A DNA stretch of 5,528 bases, taken from the NCBI GenBank assembly GCA_905206195.1, contig CAJLGN010000119.1:1-5528 (forward strand). The letters run 5' to 3'. This document shows positions 1 to 5,528 of this stretch, one piece after another. The notes under the pieces are model-generated. The model saw nothing but the letters and a program-made list of their open reading frames with translations. It was not told the DNA's origin and searched no databases. The position numbers and the translations under genes were made by a program. Origin of the DNA: an uncultured Roseburia sp. (GTDB lineage Bacteria > Bacillota > Clostridia > Lachnospirales > Lachnospiraceae). Numbering within the stretch: the first letter of the stretch is position 1; each line of letters opens with the position of its first letter.

Positions 1-601
1 GTCTCTTGTACCGCGTCAGCCGGTCAAGTACGACGCTGTTTGCACGCAGCGAGGTCGCAAAATAGACCAGCGTAGATTCCAGCTCATGCAAGTCGATGAG
101 ATCCACATCCTCTGTCGTCTCCCCGATGCGCTCCTCAATTTCACGTCTCCTTTTATCGATGATGCGCAGATTCATCTGATATGTCGCCGCCGTGCGGTAC
201 AGAATCTGATATACAAAACGCAGCCTCTTTTTTGTGCTGAATTCCTTCACCCGGTTCACCACGAAGTTCTTAAGCACCGGTGTGTCCTCCGTACAAATTG
301 TCACAATGACATCCTGGCTTAAAATGATACCGAGCGGTATCGTCGTGTAACTTTGCTTTTCATGGCGAATCTCAGTCGTCGGAAGATCCACAAGAATCAG
401 CGTGTAGCCATCCTGCAGCTCAATGCGCGAGCTCTCCTCCTCGTCGAGCGCGGCTCTGATGTCGTCGATGTCCACGTTGAGCGCCTCCGCAATCTCCTCG
501 CTCTCCTGCAGACTCGGACTGATCATCTGCACCCAAACACCGTTCTCCAGCCGCGTTTCCTCATGAATGATTTGATTATCTGTCTTAAAATACTTTACCA
601 T
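1..601 (-). CDS. CorA-family Mg2+/divalent-cation transporter, N-terminal part (3' end off window)
   Basis: An open frame begins at the ATG at 601 and runs leftward off the window, giving 200 complete codons without a stop. The start is supported by a GAGG at 610-613, 8 nt upstream. The visible product is the soluble cytoplasmic part of a CorA-type channel. An alpha/beta domain covers about residues 1-120 (for example GYTLILVDLPTTE near 65-77 and IPLGIILSQDVIVTICTED near 88-106). It is followed by long charged helices from about 125 (KKRLRFVYQILYRTAATYQ, then DKRRREIEERIGETTEDVD). In CorA proteins these lead into the pore helix, and two C-terminal membrane segments with a GMN motif follow. 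Those would fall left of position 1, so the diagnostic motif cannot be seen. Family members are usually a little over 300 residues, so roughly a third is missing. The gene starts 82 nt after the acetyltransferase stop with no clear terminator between, so the two may be cotranscribed. The family call is from recognition of the sequence pattern; the transported ion is inferred. Confidence 0.8.
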   Translation of the reverse strand, partial: MVKYFKTDNQIIHEETRLENGVWVQMISPSLQESEEIAEALNVDIDDIRAALDEEESSRIELQDGYTLILVDLPTTEIRHEKQSYTTIPLGIILSQDVIVTICTEDTPVLKNFVVNRVKEFSTKKRLRFVYQILYRTAATYQMNLRIIDKRRREIEERIGETTEDVDLIDLHELESTLVYFATSLRANSVVLDRLTRYKR

Positions 602-683
602 CGTATTTGCCTCGTTCCCCGAAAGAAGGGGCGCTTTCTATCTATTTTTCATGATATGCCGGAAAATACCTCCGCGCTGCCCG

Positions 684-1175
684 CTATCTATCGAACACAA
701 TCTGGTACGCATTCAGATTCAACGTTCTGCCAAACTTGACACCTGCACTCCGAATCTGTCCGCAGTAAACAAATCCAAAATGCTCATGCAATCGAATACT
801 CGCCTCATTGTCACCGGTAATCAGAGAGATCACCGTCGCAATCTCCTCGCACGCGCGCGCAGACGCGAGGATCTGCGCCATCAGTTCACGCCCGATGCCG
901 CGTCCTCTGGCATCTTCTCGGAGATAAATGGATAACTCCACCGCTGGATCAAACGCCCTCCGATCGCGATAGCGGGACAAAGATGCATATCCCACGATCT
1001 CTTTTCCCTCCTCGCAGACAAATATGGCATAACGCCCGGTATGTTCGCCATACCAGGCCTCCCGATTTGCCCTATCCTTTATTTCTGTGTCAAAAGTCGC
1101 TGTTGTATGCAAAATCGCATCATTATAGATATCCATCAGCGCGGGGATATCCCTTCTCTCAGCTCTTCGTATCAT
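684..1175 (-). CDS. GNAT N-acetyltransferase, phosphinothricin / L-amino-acid acetyltransferase type
   Basis: A 163-residue protein when started at the ATG at 1175 (MIRRAERRD, the usual opening of this family). It is a single-domain GNAT enzyme, predicted to move an acetyl group from acetyl-CoA to an amine in the cytoplasm. From the 1175 start, beta-strand VELSIYL (79-85) is followed by the acetyl-CoA pyrophosphate loop R90-G-R-G93-I-G95 and later NEASIRLHEHFGF (123-135), typical of the phosphinothricin acetyltransferase/MnaT group. Relatives usually end with a GRW-L-D type motif. Here the segment is FGRTLNLNAYQ, so the Trp and Asp are replaced and the substrate could differ. The open frame extends upstream to an ATG at 1187 and a TTG at 1205, but the TTG lies in the transporter's terminator stem and neither has a strong ribosome site. 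The 1175 site is also weak (GGTAG at best), so the exact start is uncertain. True substrate unknown. Confidence 0.85.
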   Translation of the reverse strand: MIRRAERRDIPALMDIYNDAILHTTATFDTEIKDRANREAWYGEHTGRYAIFVCEEGKEIVGYASLSRYRDRRAFDPAVELSIYLREDARGRGIGRELMAQILASARACEEIATVISLITGDNEASIRLHEHFGFVYCGQIRSAGVKFGRTLNLNAYQIVFDR

Positions 1176-1194
1176 AATCGCTACCATCTTTTTC

Positions 1195-1230
1195 AAAAAT
1201 AACAAAAGCCTTCGGATCCCGAAAGCTTTT
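1195..1230 (-). terminator. Intrinsic terminator after the EamA transporter
   Basis: On the minus strand the arms AAAAGCTTTCGG and CCGAAGGCTTTT (plus coordinates 1219-1230 and 1204-1215) form a 12-bp stem with a GAT loop. The only non-Watson-Crick pair is a U.G wobble, which becomes a C x A mismatch if read on the plus strand, so minus is the favoured direction. A U-rich tail, GTTATTTTT, follows at 1203-1195. It lies 11 nt past the transporter stop codon and ends only about 20 nt before the acetyltransferase start. Confidence 0.75.
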
Positions 1231-1241
1231 GCTCTTTTCTA

Positions 1242-2180
1242 TCATATCACAGTTCCCTGGGAACCGCCACGCCTAAATTGTAAAATTCTCCGAATCCTCA
1301 TGCCCTTTCCCGGAAGCTGCACTAAAACAATCGCCGCGAACAGCATCGCGCATCCCCCAAGCTCTCTGCGTGATAGTGCCTGTCCCAAAATCACCCATCC
1401 GGCTATGACTGATACAACCGATTCCAGGCTCAGAATCAAAGATGCCGCCGTCGGATTCATCCCTCTCTGTCCCACAATCTGGAGAGTGTATGCCACACCG
1501 CAGGAGAGCGCCCCCGCATAGAGCACCGGTATCCAAGCCCGCACAATACCTGCCAAATCGGGCTCCTCAAACAAAAACATACAGATACCGGACAACAACG
1601 AACACACCAAGAACTGGATGCACGACATTTTGACCCCGTCCACCCTCGGCGCAAAATAGTCAATGACCAATATATGCACCGAAAATGCAAGTGCGCAGAG
1701 CAGTATCAAGAAGTCCCCTTTCTGGAGTGAAAATCCACCGTCTGTCATGCACAGCATATAAAGCCCTCCAACCGCTATAATGACCGCGCACCACACTCTC
1801 GCGCACACTTTTTTCTTCAGAAAAATACCGAGTACCGGAACTAGCACAATATACATGGCCGTGATAAACCCTGCTTTGCCGGCTGTTGTGTAGGAAATTC
1901 CAAACTGTTGTAAGTTGCTGGCCACAAAAAGCAAAATACCACAGATTCCACCTCCGGCAAGCAGAGAACCGCACCCGCCTGTCCAACTTTTCCGAGGCTC
2001 CCCCCGCTTCCACAAACCAATGTACGGAAGTAATACAAGCCCTCCTATCAAATTTCTCGCCGCGTTGAACGTGTACGGTTCAATGTAATCCACGCTGATG
2101 CTCTGCGCTACGAAGGCCACCCCCCATATAGTCGCAGTCAGCAACAGTAGCAGCGATTGCCTCAATACAAATTTATTCAT
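1242..2180 (-). CDS. EamA/DMT-superfamily permease (10 predicted membrane helices)
   Basis: A 312-residue inner-membrane protein of the drug/metabolite transporter superfamily, close to the usual length of about 300. Two tandem EamA repeats are visible, about residues 8-145 and 155-290, each with five hydrophobic helices. Approximate helices are 8-26, 36-56, 70-90, 102-121, 129-146, 154-172, 186-204, 216-236, 245-265 and 273-290. Family hallmarks are WGVAFVAQ in helix 1, AGKAGFITAMYIVLVPVLG leading into helix 4, and NPTAASLILSLESVVSVIAG near helix 9. The basic tail (RIRRILQFRR, about 295-304) suggests a cytoplasmic C terminus. The ATG at 2180 has a GGAGAGG ribosome site at 2190-2196, 9 nt upstream, and an extended -10 promoter just before that. 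A terminator follows directly, so it appears to be a single-gene unit. Relatives export amino acids or other small metabolites; the substrate cannot be told from sequence. Confidence 0.9.
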   Translation of the reverse strand: MNKFVLRQSLLLLLTATIWGVAFVAQSISVDYIEPYTFNAARNLIGGLVLLPYIGLWKRGEPRKSWTGGCGSLLAGGGICGILLFVASNLQQFGISYTTAGKAGFITAMYIVLVPVLGIFLKKKVCARVWCAVIIAVGGLYMLCMTDGGFSLQKGDFLILLCALAFSVHILVIDYFAPRVDGVKMSCIQFLVCSLLSGICMFLFEEPDLAGIVRAWIPVLYAGALSCGVAYTLQIVGQRGMNPTAASLILSLESVVSVIAGWVILGQALSRRELGGCAMLFAAIVLVQLPGKGMRIRRILQFRRGGSQGTVI

Positions 2181-2211
2181 CTTGCCATTCCTCTCCAGAT
2201 TTTAGAAATAC

Positions 2212-2220
2212 ATCATACCA
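2212..2220 (-). promoter_or_regulatory. Extended -10 promoter for the EamA transporter
   Basis: Read on the minus strand, TGG-TATGAT (2220-2212) is an extended -10 element matching TATAAT at five of six positions. No good -35 hexamer sits 17 nt upstream (AAATAA), which is common when a TG extension is present. Transcription would start near 2205, leaving about 25 nt of leader that includes the GGAGAGG ribosome site. This is a motif match only. Confidence 0.45.
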
Positions 2221-2251
2221 TTTTAAGACATTCTTTATTTTGAAGTCAACA

Positions 2252-2279
2252 TTCAGACACATTTTTCTTGTAATATAAG
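2252..2279 (+). promoter_or_regulatory. Possible promoter for a plus-strand small RNA
   Basis: TTCAGA (2252-2257) and TATAAG (2274-2279) are spaced by 16 nt and resemble -35 and -10 elements (4/6 and 5/6 matches), with AT-rich sequence upstream. The predicted start near 2286 falls just before the first foldable stem. The -35 match is weak, and AT-rich DNA gives such matches by chance, so this mainly gains weight from the terminator-like end at 2391-2456. Confidence 0.25.
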
Positions 2280-2285
2280 ACTATC

Positions 2286-2456
2286 AAAAGGAGCTGTTGA
2301 GTTTCGACGGAAAGTTGGGGTTCTGTCAGTTCCGCCAAAAAACTCTCCACATAGGATTCTTCCTGTGAGGTTTTCATACAGAGCATCATCAAAGAGGGCG
2401 TTCCCATGAGCCAGGATTCCACTTCCTGCTTTTGGGAACACCCTCTTTATTTTTTC
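2286..2456 (+). ncRNA. Candidate structured small RNA, about 170 nt, unknown family
   Basis: No protein gene is credible here, yet the stretch folds well. Stem 1 pairs GAGTTT (2299-2304) with AAACTC (2340-2345) and continues inside with CGGAA (2308-2312) / TTCCG (2330-2334). Stem 2 pairs 2347-2356 with 2361-2370 around a TTCT loop, 10 positions with one A x A mismatch. The loop of stem 1, GTTCTGT (2320-2326), can pair with ACAGAGC (2378-2384), which would make a pseudoknot. The 3' end is a 15-position hairpin (2391-2405 / 2434-2448, one mismatch) with a U-rich tail. A wobble in stem 2 and another in the pseudoknot are G.U on the plus strand but A x C on the minus strand, favouring plus. Against this, the single C x A mismatch of the terminal hairpin becomes G.U on the minus strand. 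I do not recognise it as a known RNA family. Alternatives are a leader read on the minus strand, or chance folding. Confidence 0.35.
2391..2456 (+). terminator. Hairpin with U-rich tail, plus direction
   Basis: AAAGAGGGCGTTCCC (2391-2405) faces GGGAACACCCTCTTT (2434-2448), complementary at 14 of 15 positions. The 28-nt loop can itself pair CAGGA (2412-2416) with TCCTG (2424-2428). The right arm runs straight into ATTTTTTC (2449-2456). In the minus direction the hairpin is followed by GATGATGC with no U tract, so termination of plus-strand transcription is the better reading. The stem is longer than most intrinsic terminators. Confidence 0.5.
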
Positions 2457-2460
2457 TTTG

Positions 2461-2493
2461 AAAAAACAGAGGTGGGATTGTAAATCCCACCTC
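2461..2493 (-). terminator. Intrinsic terminator of the flavodiiron operon
   Basis: GAGGTGGGATT (2469-2479) and AATCCCACCTC (2483-2493) form a perfect 11-bp stem with a 3-nt loop. On the minus strand it is followed by TG and then six T (2466-2461). It begins 41 nt after the flavodiiron stop codon and closes the two-gene redox operon. Confidence 0.9.
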
Positions 2494-2534
2494 CGCAACA
2501 TATCTTACTTCAAGTCCCAGCAAAAGTCGTTCCT

Positions 2535-3743
2535 TTACTGCTTCTGTACGGATGCGACAAGTGCGTCAGCCAGTGAATCGAACTCCCGCGCGTTGGTCTC
2601 ATCCGCAGCGGAGTTTACGGAAACCTGTGCCCCCAAAACGAGGCACTCCTTCAATCCCTCTTCGATATAATCCTTCATCAAGGTACCCGACTTAATTGCC
2701 CATGTACCGTTCTCGATAATTCCAAAGGTTCTCTTCTGGAAGTTCAGATCCTTCAAGTGATGCAAGAAGTCATGCATAACCGGATAAATCTTTAAATTGT
2801 AGGTTACAGATGCAAGTACGATATGGCTGTACTTAAATGCCTCTGCGACCAGATAGGATACGTGCGTATTGGAAACGTCGTACACTGCAACGTTTGTCAC
2901 GCCCTTATCACAGATCTTAGATGCAAGCTCCTGTGCAGCTGCCTCGGTATTGCCGTACATGGACGCATACACGATCATGACACCCTTCTCCTCCGGCTCG
3001 TATCTGCTCCACTTGTCATGCTTATCAAGATAATATCCGAGATCTTTACGCCAAATCGGACCGTGCAGCGGGCAGAACATCTTAATTGGAACGCCTCCTG
3101 CCTTCTGTAACAGAAGCTGTACGAAAGGACCATACTTTCCAACGATGTTACAGAAGTATCTTCTTGCGTCATCGATCCAGTCGCGGTCAAAGTTCACTTC
3201 ATCCGCAAAGAGCTTTCCGTCGAGAGACCCGAAGGAGCCAAAAGCATCTGCAGAGAAGAGCACTCCGTTTGTTGTGTCAAAGGTCACCATCGCCTCCGGC
3301 CAGTGAACCATCGGAGCCGCAACGAAGGTTACCGTATGCTTTCCAAAGCACTTCGTGTCACCCTCTTTGACTTCTTCCTTTCGCCCCTCCACGTTAAAGC
3401 CAAACTGATGCATGAACATAAATGCTCTCTCATTGCTGATGACCTTACAGTTCGGGTATCTTAACAGTACTTCCTCCATGGAAGCCGCATGATCCGGCTC
3501 CATGTGGTTAATCAGCAGATAATCCAGATCTTTGCCGCCCAATACTTCCTCGACATTCTTTAGAAACTCTCTGCATCCTGACCAGTCAACCGTATCAAAC
3601 AACACAGTTTTTTTGTCCATCAGCAGATAAGAGTTGTAGGAAACCCCCCTCGGAATCGGATGGATATTCTCAAACAGGTGGGTGCGCTTATCATTGACAC
3701 CTACCCAATATAAATCTTCTGTTACTTTTCTAACACAGCTCAT
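2535..3743 (-). CDS. Class A flavodiiron protein (rubredoxin-dependent O2/NO reductase)
   Basis: A 402-residue cytoplasmic protein, the normal length for a class A flavodiiron protein. The N-terminal metallo-beta-lactamase-like domain (about 1-250) carries every expected diiron ligand: H80, E82, D84 and H85 in NHMEPDHA, H147 in MVHWPEAM, D166 in SADAFGS, and H227 in CPLHGP. The flavodoxin-like domain (about 254-400) begins VMIVYASMYGNTEAAA, the FMN phosphate-binding loop. Such enzymes reduce O2 to water, or NO to N2O, with electrons usually delivered by rubredoxin. No rubredoxin or NADH-oxidoreductase domain is fused to this protein. The rubredoxin is instead on the protein encoded 25 nt upstream, so that protein is the likely donor. 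The ATG at 3743 is preceded by a strong ribosome site (3751-3758). O2 versus NO preference cannot be read from the sequence. Intact ligands argue for an active enzyme. Confidence 0.96.
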   Translation of the reverse strand: MSCVRKVTEDLYWVGVNDKRTHLFENIHPIPRGVSYNSYLLMDKKTVLFDTVDWSGCREFLKNVEEVLGGKDLDYLLINHMEPDHAASMEEVLLRYPNCKVISNERAFMFMHQFGFNVEGRKEEVKEGDTKCFGKHTVTFVAAPMVHWPEAMVTFDTTNGVLFSADAFGSFGSLDGKLFADEVNFDRDWIDDARRYFCNIVGKYGPFVQLLLQKAGGVPIKMFCPLHGPIWRKDLGYYLDKHDKWSRYEPEEKGVMIVYASMYGNTEAAAQELASKICDKGVTNVAVYDVSNTHVSYLVAEAFKYSHIVLASVTYNLKIYPVMHDFLHHLKDLNFQKRTFGIIENGTWAIKSGTLMKDYIEEGLKECLVLGAQVSVNSAADETNAREFDSLADALVASVQKQ

Positions 3744-3750
3744 TTCATTT

Positions 3751-3758
3751 TCCTCCTT
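3751..3758 (-). promoter_or_regulatory. Strong ribosome binding site of the flavodiiron gene
   Basis: AAGGAGGA on the minus strand lies 7 nt before the ATG at 3743 and within the 25-nt gap after the upstream stop (3769-3771). It fixes the start and supports efficient translation of the second gene from a shared transcript. Confidence 0.85.
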
Positions 3759-3768
3759 ATTATGATTC

Positions 3769-5528
3769 CTATTCTTTTGATGACGGAATAAAGTTTGCTT
3801 TTTCTTCTCCGCACTCTGGGCAGATCCACTCCTCCGGCAAATCTCTGTACTTTGTTCCCGGGCTTACTTCGCCCTCTGGATCTCCCACCTCCGGAATGTA
3901 CTCGTAACCACATCCCAGGCAGACATATCTTCCTACCGGTGCCGGCGTCGGCTCCTCCACGGTTGCACGCTTCATTTTTACCATTGGCGGCGCAGCCTTT
4001 TTGGGGCTTCCAGTGTCCAGCGCCTTGGTGAGAAGCGGAAGAATCTCGCTTACATCCCCGACAATTCCGTAATCTGCATTCTTGAAGATCGGCGCGTTTG
4101 CGTTGCTGTTGATCGCAACGATTGTGGACGCCTCCTTGATTCCCTTCAAGTGCTGTCCTGCTCCGGAGATACCACAAGCTATGTAAAGGTTTCCAGTAAA
4201 CTTCTGTCCGCTCATACCCACATAGCGGTTCAGCGGTACATACTGCAACTGCTCAGCTACCGGTCTGGAGGATCCAACCGCCGCGCCTGCCGCTGCTGCG
4301 AGATCAGTGATGAGCTTCATATTTTCCTTGGCACCGATACCTCTACCTGCACTTACCACTCTCTCGGCATCGATAATCGGTGTGTTGATATCGATTCCTA
4401 CGGTGAAGTCGTGTCCGTCTGCCTTTAAAGCATCTACCAGCTGAGCTACACGCTCTTTTGCGCTTCCCTCTTTGAGAATCATCTTCTTGCGATTTCCGGT
4501 AATCGGTTTCTTCTTGCCTTTCACCACAGCTGCCGTTGCCTTTGCAGCCTTCCCCAAAATGTAGGAAGCGATGACAACGCTCTGAATCTCATTTGTACCT
4601 TCGTAGATAGTACAGATCTTAGCATCGCGGTAGAAGCGCTCTACTTCCATACCCTTGAGGTAGCCATTTCCACCGAAGATCTGCAGCGCCTCATTCACAA
4701 CCTCAAGGCAGATGTCGGAAGCATACTTCTTCGCCATAGCCGCCTCCATACCGTACGACTCATGGTGCTCCTTGAGCTCTGCCGCACTGTAAACCATAAA
4801 TCTTGCCGCGCGAATCTTGGTCGCCATCTCAGCAATCTTGAACTGGATTGCCTGGAGCTGCGCAATCGGAGCATTGAACTGCTCTCTGTCTTTTGCGTAC
4901 TCGACAGCCGCCTCATAAGCACCCTGCGCGATTCCGAGTGCCTGCGCAGCAATTCCGATACGGCCGCCGTCCAGAGTCGCCATCGCAATCTTAAATCCTT
5001 CGCCCTCTTTGCCGAGGAGGTTCTCCTTCGGAATCTTTACATCGCTGAACAGCAACTGCGCTGTCGCGGAGGAACGAATTCCAAGTTTATCGTAGTGATC
5101 GCCGAAGGTAAATCCCTCCCATCCCTTTTCTACGATAAATGCACTGATTCCCTTCGTGCCGATCCCCGGTGTTGTAACCGCGAAAACAACATAGATATCT
5201 GCCTCGCCGCCGTTTGTGATGAAGATCTTCTCACCGTTTAAGATGTAGTGGTCTCCCACCAGCTCCGCGGTTGTCTCAGTCCCACCTGCGTCAGATCCAG
5301 CGTTCGGCTCGGTAAGACCAAATGCGCCCAACTTCTCTCCCTTTGCCAACGGAATAAGGTATTTCTGCTTCTGCTCCTCAGTACCAAACGCAAAAATCGG
5401 GAAAGTACCCAGAGACACATGCGCAGATAAGATTACACCGGTTCCACCGTCAACACGCGACAGCTCTTCCACCCCAATTGCATAGCTGATAATGTCTCTT
5501 CCCATTCCGCCGTATTCTTTCGGATACG
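3769..5528 (-). CDS. Acyl-CoA dehydrogenase - EtfA FAD domain - rubredoxin fusion (5' end off window)
   Basis: The frame is open to the right edge. The Met at 5505 is internal, because seven in-frame residues ending EYGG precede it, as in related dehydrogenases; about 50-60 residues are missing. Numbering below is from that Met. Module 1 (to about 318) is a short-chain acyl-CoA dehydrogenase of the butyryl-CoA type. It shows GLTEPNAGSD (63-72), KIFITNGG (93-100), TLDGGRIG (177-184) and IYEGTNEIQ (300-308), where E302 is the expected catalytic base. The second family signature deviates (GYLKGMEVER, Gly where an acidic residue is usual). After a Lys/Ala-rich linker, module 2 (about 340-497) is the C-terminal FAD domain of electron-transfer flavoprotein alpha, with SAGRGIG, GSSRPVAE, the LYIACGISGAGQH signature (440-452) and NAPIFKNADYGIVGD (469-483). 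The ETF N-terminal domain is absent. After a Pro-rich linker, module 3 (525-578) is a complete rubredoxin with iron ligands C529, C532, C562 and C565. It probably oxidises a short acyl-CoA and passes electrons to its own rubredoxin, then to the flavodiiron protein encoded next. Confidence 0.94.
   Translation of the reverse strand, partial: YPKEYGGMGRDIISYAIGVEELSRVDGGTGVILSAHVSLGTFPIFAFGTEEQKQKYLIPLAKGEKLGAFGLTEPNAGSDAGGTETTAELVGDHYILNGEKIFITNGGEADIYVVFAVTTPGIGTKGISAFIVEKGWEGFTFGDHYDKLGIRSSATAQLLFSDVKIPKENLLGKEGEGFKIAMATLDGGRIGIAAQALGIAQGAYEAAVEYAKDREQFNAPIAQLQAIQFKIAEMATKIRAARFMVYSAAELKEHHESYGMEAAMAKKYASDICLEVVNEALQIFGGNGYLKGMEVERFYRDAKICTIYEGTNEIQSVVIASYILGKAAKATAAVVKGKKKPITGNRKKMILKEGSAKERVAQLVDALKADGHDFTVGIDINTPIIDAERVVSAGRGIGAKENMKLITDLAAAAGAAVGSSRPVAEQLQYVPLNRYVGMSGQKFTGNLYIACGISGAGQHLKGIKEASTIVAINSNANAPIFKNADYGIVGDVSEILPLLTKALDTGSPKKAAPPMVKMKRATVEEPTPAPVGRYVCLGCGYEYIPEVGDPEGEVSPGTKYRDLPEEWICPECGEEKANFIPSSKE

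Noticed and set aside
617..638. Small hairpin between the acetyltransferase and the CorA-family gene
   Set aside because: It has only 4-5 bp stems in competing registers (CCCC/GGGG or GAAAG/CTTTC) and no U tract, so it is not a supportable terminator.
86..739. Plus-strand open frames at 86-322 and 353-739
   Set aside because: They lie antisense to the CorA-family frame, which is open for 200 codons with a ribosome site and recognisable family sequence. The plus-strand products resemble nothing and lack good ribosome sites.
1203..1205. TTG at 1205 as the acetyltransferase start
   Set aside because: It lies in the base of the terminator stem, has no ribosome site, and adds residues absent from the usual family start.
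2181..2456. Riboswitch leader for the EamA transporter on the minus strand
   Set aside because: The transporter has its own extended -10 promoter at 2212-2220, downstream of the structured region. The wobble pattern of two elements and the U-tract position favour the plus strand. No known riboswitch core was recognised. It is not fully excluded.
2253..2501. 82-codon minus-strand frame in the intergenic region
   Set aside because: Its start overlaps the stem of the flavodiiron terminator, it has no evident ribosome site, and the product resembles no protein family. The same bases are better explained by hairpins.
3740..4177. 145-codon minus-strand frame overlapping the rubredoxin and ETF domains
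   Set aside because: It is a shadow in another frame of the fusion gene. The overlapped frame shows the four rubredoxin cysteines and the ETF signature.
4762..5241. 159-codon plus-strand frame opposite the dehydrogenase
   Set aside because: It is antisense to strongly conserved dehydrogenase sequence and yields a Cys/Arg/Leu-rich product with no family resemblance.
5503..5505. Met at 5505 as the start of the dehydrogenase fusion
   Set aside because: The frame is open upstream to the window edge, and the residues before it (ending EYGG) match conserved dehydrogenase sequence. The real start is outside the window.

Overview
The window reads as chromosome of an anaerobic Firmicute, most likely a Lachnospiraceae/Clostridia-type gut bacterium. 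This rests on moderate GC, AGGAGG-type ribosome binding sites, U-tailed intrinsic terminators, a butyryl-CoA-dehydrogenase-like enzyme, a class A flavodiiron protein and rubredoxin. It is an inference from gene content and signals; no species can be named. All five genes lie on the minus strand, and both window edges cut through genes.

Right block (5528 down to about 2459): a two-gene operon closed by a strong intrinsic terminator. The first gene, cut at its 5' end, encodes one polypeptide with three redox modules: a short-chain acyl-CoA dehydrogenase, the FAD-binding C-terminal domain of electron-transfer flavoprotein alpha, and a C-terminal rubredoxin. Twenty-five bases downstream is a complete flavodiiron protein with all diiron ligands. 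Rubredoxin is the classical electron donor to flavodiiron proteins, so the pair suggests a short chain acyl-CoA -> FAD -> FAD -> Fe(Cys)4 -> FMN -> Fe-Fe -> O2 (or NO). That would be an acyl-CoA-fuelled oxygen-scavenging system, and it is the most interesting thing here.

Middle (2181-2534): a gene-free stretch that is not empty. It holds the operon terminator and a promoter for the leftward transporter gene. It also holds a stretch of about 170 nt that can fold into several stems and a possible pseudoknot, ending in a hairpin with a U-rich tail in the plus direction. This is a candidate unannotated plus-strand small RNA facing the flavodiiron operon, with the two terminators back to back.

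Left block (2180 down to 1): a 10-helix EamA/DMT-family transporter followed by its own terminator, then a GNAT acetyltransferase of the phosphinothricin/L-amino-acid N-acetyltransferase type, then the N-terminal 200 residues of a CorA-family divalent-cation transporter that runs off the left edge. These look like ordinary housekeeping or accessory genes with no evident link to the redox operon.
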